Source of the DNA: JBAXGE01 sp044344145
Lineage (GTDB): Bacteria > Planctomycetota > Phycisphaerae > WQYP01
Assembly: GCA_044344145.1 (NCBI GenBank)
Contig: JBIJDM010000138.1
Location: 1-8,006 of the forward strand
Reading direction: 5' to 3'
Length of the DNA stretch: 8,006 nucleotides
The position numbers were made by a program, and so were the translations under genes. Numbering within the stretch: position 1 is the stretch's first letter; each line of letters starts with the position of its first letter. Shown here piece after piece: positions 6,624 through 8,006 of this stretch. The notes beneath the pieces are model-generated. The model was not told where the DNA came from and ran no database searches. It saw nothing but the letters and a program-made list of their open reading frames with translations.

Positions 6624-7589
6624 TTATTCCCGATTCTCTTTTATTGCCGTCCGCAGGTCCGCCAGCATGGCCACCCGCCGCAGGGAGGTCATGAACCCAT
6701 AGCCCCGGTAGAGGTTCAGGGCCGGGGTATTGGCCTCGTCCACGGCGATCTGCATCTCCGCGCAATTTCGGGCTACAGCCTGATACTGGACCAACTGCAT
6801 CAGCAGATGGGCCAATTTCCTGCCCCGGTAGGCCGGGACGATACCCAGATACGCGACATAGAGCGTGGAAGTCTGCAACCTGTTGATCAAGACCACCCCT
6901 ACCGGACGGGGTCCATCGGAAAGCAAATACCAGGAACCGGGCTCAAACTGCCCCACGGCTTGATAGCCGGTCATAATGTCATCCAGCGTACGCCGGCCCA
7001 CCAGCGTAGGACAATCCAGGGTATCAATATAAGACTCCCCCACCGTGGCTTTGAAAACGGGGGCCAACGCCTCGGTATAGGTTTGCAGGCTATAGCCGGG
7101 GGGTAAGGTAGGCAAATCCGCATGGCCGGGGGTGAGACGTTGGAGCATGACCAGAGTGCCCAAGGTTTCCAGCCCGGCGGCGGTGAGAAAGGGCACCAAC
7201 GGCTGGTCGTCGAGTTCCAGTTGCATCTCAGCAATCTGGCATCCGGCCGTTTGGGCCGCACGGCACGCGGCAACCACACAGGCCGTGGCGGCCTGACGGG
7301 CCAACTCGGAGGTGGTGGGCGAGACATAGATTACCGCGGCCCGTCCGGGCAGGAGGGTCCACAGGCTGCTGGCCAGTGGCTGACGCTTACACCGGACCAG
7401 AAACTGCCGATTGAGATCAAAGGGAATGTCGTCACTGGTCAGAAAGTGGGCGACAATCTGCTCGGTTTGCGGTTTATCCAACGGACCATAACGCGGTCGT
7501 CGCAGCAACGTGGCCAATGCCATGGGGCGTAATTTGGGGGTGACGGCATCAAGCCGTTGGTCGGCGGGTAGTGGGGGCACAGTAATCAT
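6624..7589 (-). CDS. Two-domain GNAT acetyltransferase, MshD-like architecture
   Basis: A 321-residue protein with the fold signatures of GCN5-related N-acetyltransferases, which move an acetyl group from acetyl-CoA to an amine. The C-terminal half (about 165-315) has motif A, VAYLGIVPAYRGRKLAHLLM (245-264), and motif B, NTPALNLYRGYGF (287-299), where Y294 is the likely general acid. The N-terminal half (about 40-150) looks like a degenerate copy of the same fold, with a helix rich in Ala (95-115) and PFLTAAGLETLG (133-144). Tandem layout and length resemble mycothiol synthase MshD, but the substrate cannot be read from sequence and I do not assign it. In the pyrophosphate-binding loop (R/QxxGxG/A) the usual first glycine is K258. 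The start codon overlaps the previous stop as ATGA and has no Shine-Dalgarno sequence, so translation is probably coupled to that gene. Confidence 0.8.
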   Translation of the reverse strand: MITVPPLPADQRLDAVTPKLRPMALATLLRRPRYGPLDKPQTEQIVAHFLTSDDIPFDLNRQFLVRCKRQPLASSLWTLLPGRAAVIYVSPTTSELARQAATACVVAACRAAQTAGCQIAEMQLELDDQPLVPFLTAAGLETLGTLVMLQRLTPGHADLPTLPPGYSLQTYTEALAPVFKATVGESYIDTLDCPTLVGRRTLDDIMTGYQAVGQFEPGSWYLLSDGPRPVGVVLINRLQTSTLYVAYLGIVPAYRGRKLAHLLMQLVQYQAVARNCAEMQIAVDEANTPALNLYRGYGFMTSLRRVAMLADLRTAIKENRE

Positions 7590-8006
7590 AGGGGCGGAGT
7601 CTTGGTTGGGGAGTTGGCAAGCAATTGTTGGGCCGCGTGCAGCGCCGCGGCGCGGTCAGGGAAGGCACCTTCGAGTTGCTGGTCATATAAGCCATCCAGC
7701 CACGCTTTAAAGACCGGTCCGGGGGCGGCGCCGAGTTGCTGCAAGTCATGACCATTGACGAAGGGGGTGGGATTTACATTGCCCGAGCATAATTCCTGTA
7801 CCCGGGTCTGCGTTGCCGTCCAGACTTCCGCCGTCAGGTCCGCAGCCAGTAACATCGCCAATAACGGCCAATAGGACTGGGCCAGCAGTCGCTTTTGCTG
7901 GCACAGGCGCAGCGTGAGGAAATCGCGGCCCGCAGTCAATTGGGTTAGCAGAAATACAACCTGATCATATAGCTCGTTGGAGAGACACAACTGGCGACGG
8001 AACTGG
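7586..8006 (-). CDS. tRNA nucleotidyltransferase / poly(A) polymerase family protein, C-terminal part
   Basis: Only the last 139 codons are visible. The reading frame is open to the right edge and its 5' end lies outside the window. Near its start is LCLSNELYDQVV, matching the helical RNA-binding region that follows the catalytic head in this class II nucleotidyltransferase family. The stretch PFVNGHDLQQLGAAPGPVF, followed by LDGLYDQQLEGAF and a helix of alanines, is the typical C-terminal end of the family, where G-x-DL and LG-x-x-PGP-x-F are the best conserved points. Members add or repair the CCA end of tRNA, or add poly(A) to RNA in some bacteria. Without the catalytic domain these two roles cannot be separated. 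An internal TTG at 7990 is not a credible start because similarity continues upstream. The stop codon overlaps the GNAT start by four bases. Confidence 0.75.
   Translation of the reverse strand, partial: QFRRQLCLSNELYDQVVFLLTQLTAGRDFLTLRLCQQKRLLAQSYWPLLAMLLAADLTAEVWTATQTRVQELCSGNVNPTPFVNGHDLQQLGAAPGPVFKAWLDGLYDQQLEGAFPDRAAALHAAQQLLANSPTKTPPL

Noticed and set aside
6517..6765. An 83-residue N-terminal extension of the CX4CH protein
   Set aside because: It overlaps the end of the acetyltransferase gene and the promoter region and would bury the signal sequence. The ATG at 6516 has AAGGG upstream and begins exactly at a signal peptide.

Overview
The window is about 8 kb of moderately GC-rich bacterial DNA. 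Every gene I can support lies on the minus strand, so transcription runs from right to left. I infer a member of the Planctomycetota or a neighbouring PVC lineage. The grounds are an exported TPR/CX4CH haem-type protein of a kind I associate with that group, a short NuoG, and hairpin-rich intergenic DNA. No marker gene fixes the taxonomy, so this is moderate confidence only.

Layout in the direction of transcription: (1) 8006-7586 is the 3' part of a tRNA nucleotidyltransferase/poly(A) polymerase family gene. It overlaps by an ATGA the next gene, (2) 7589-6624, a two-domain GNAT acetyltransferase resembling mycothiol synthase in architecture. (3) A 107-bp gap with a good candidate promoter leads to 6516-5467, a secreted or membrane-anchored protein with one TPR-like repeat and one CX4CH haem-type motif. 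(4) A 180-bp gap with a weaker candidate promoter and a near-CRP-like palindrome leads to (5) nuoD (5286-4006), nuoE (3973-3428), nuoF (3385-2075) and nuoG (2026-386). These four form a tight operon with 32-, 42- and 48-nt gaps and good ribosome binding sites. (6) Positions 1-385 hold no convincing gene but contain a dense run of hairpins at 224-348, which looks like a REP-type repeat and/or transcription end region.

NuoE, NuoF and NuoG together are the NADH-oxidising arm of respiratory complex I, carrying FMN and the chain of iron-sulphur clusters. NuoD forms part of the quinone site. The active-site and cluster residues are intact except for cluster N7 of NuoG, where all four ligand positions are substituted. 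The cluster is incomplete as seen here: nuoA, nuoB and nuoC do not precede nuoD, and nuoH does not follow nuoG within the visible 385 bp. The rest of complex I is therefore either encoded elsewhere or separated from this module.

I found no CRISPR array, tRNA, rRNA, insertion sequence or defence system. The most noteworthy items are the isolated nuoDEFG module behind a haem-type gene, the palindrome in the nuoD leader, and the hairpin array after nuoG.
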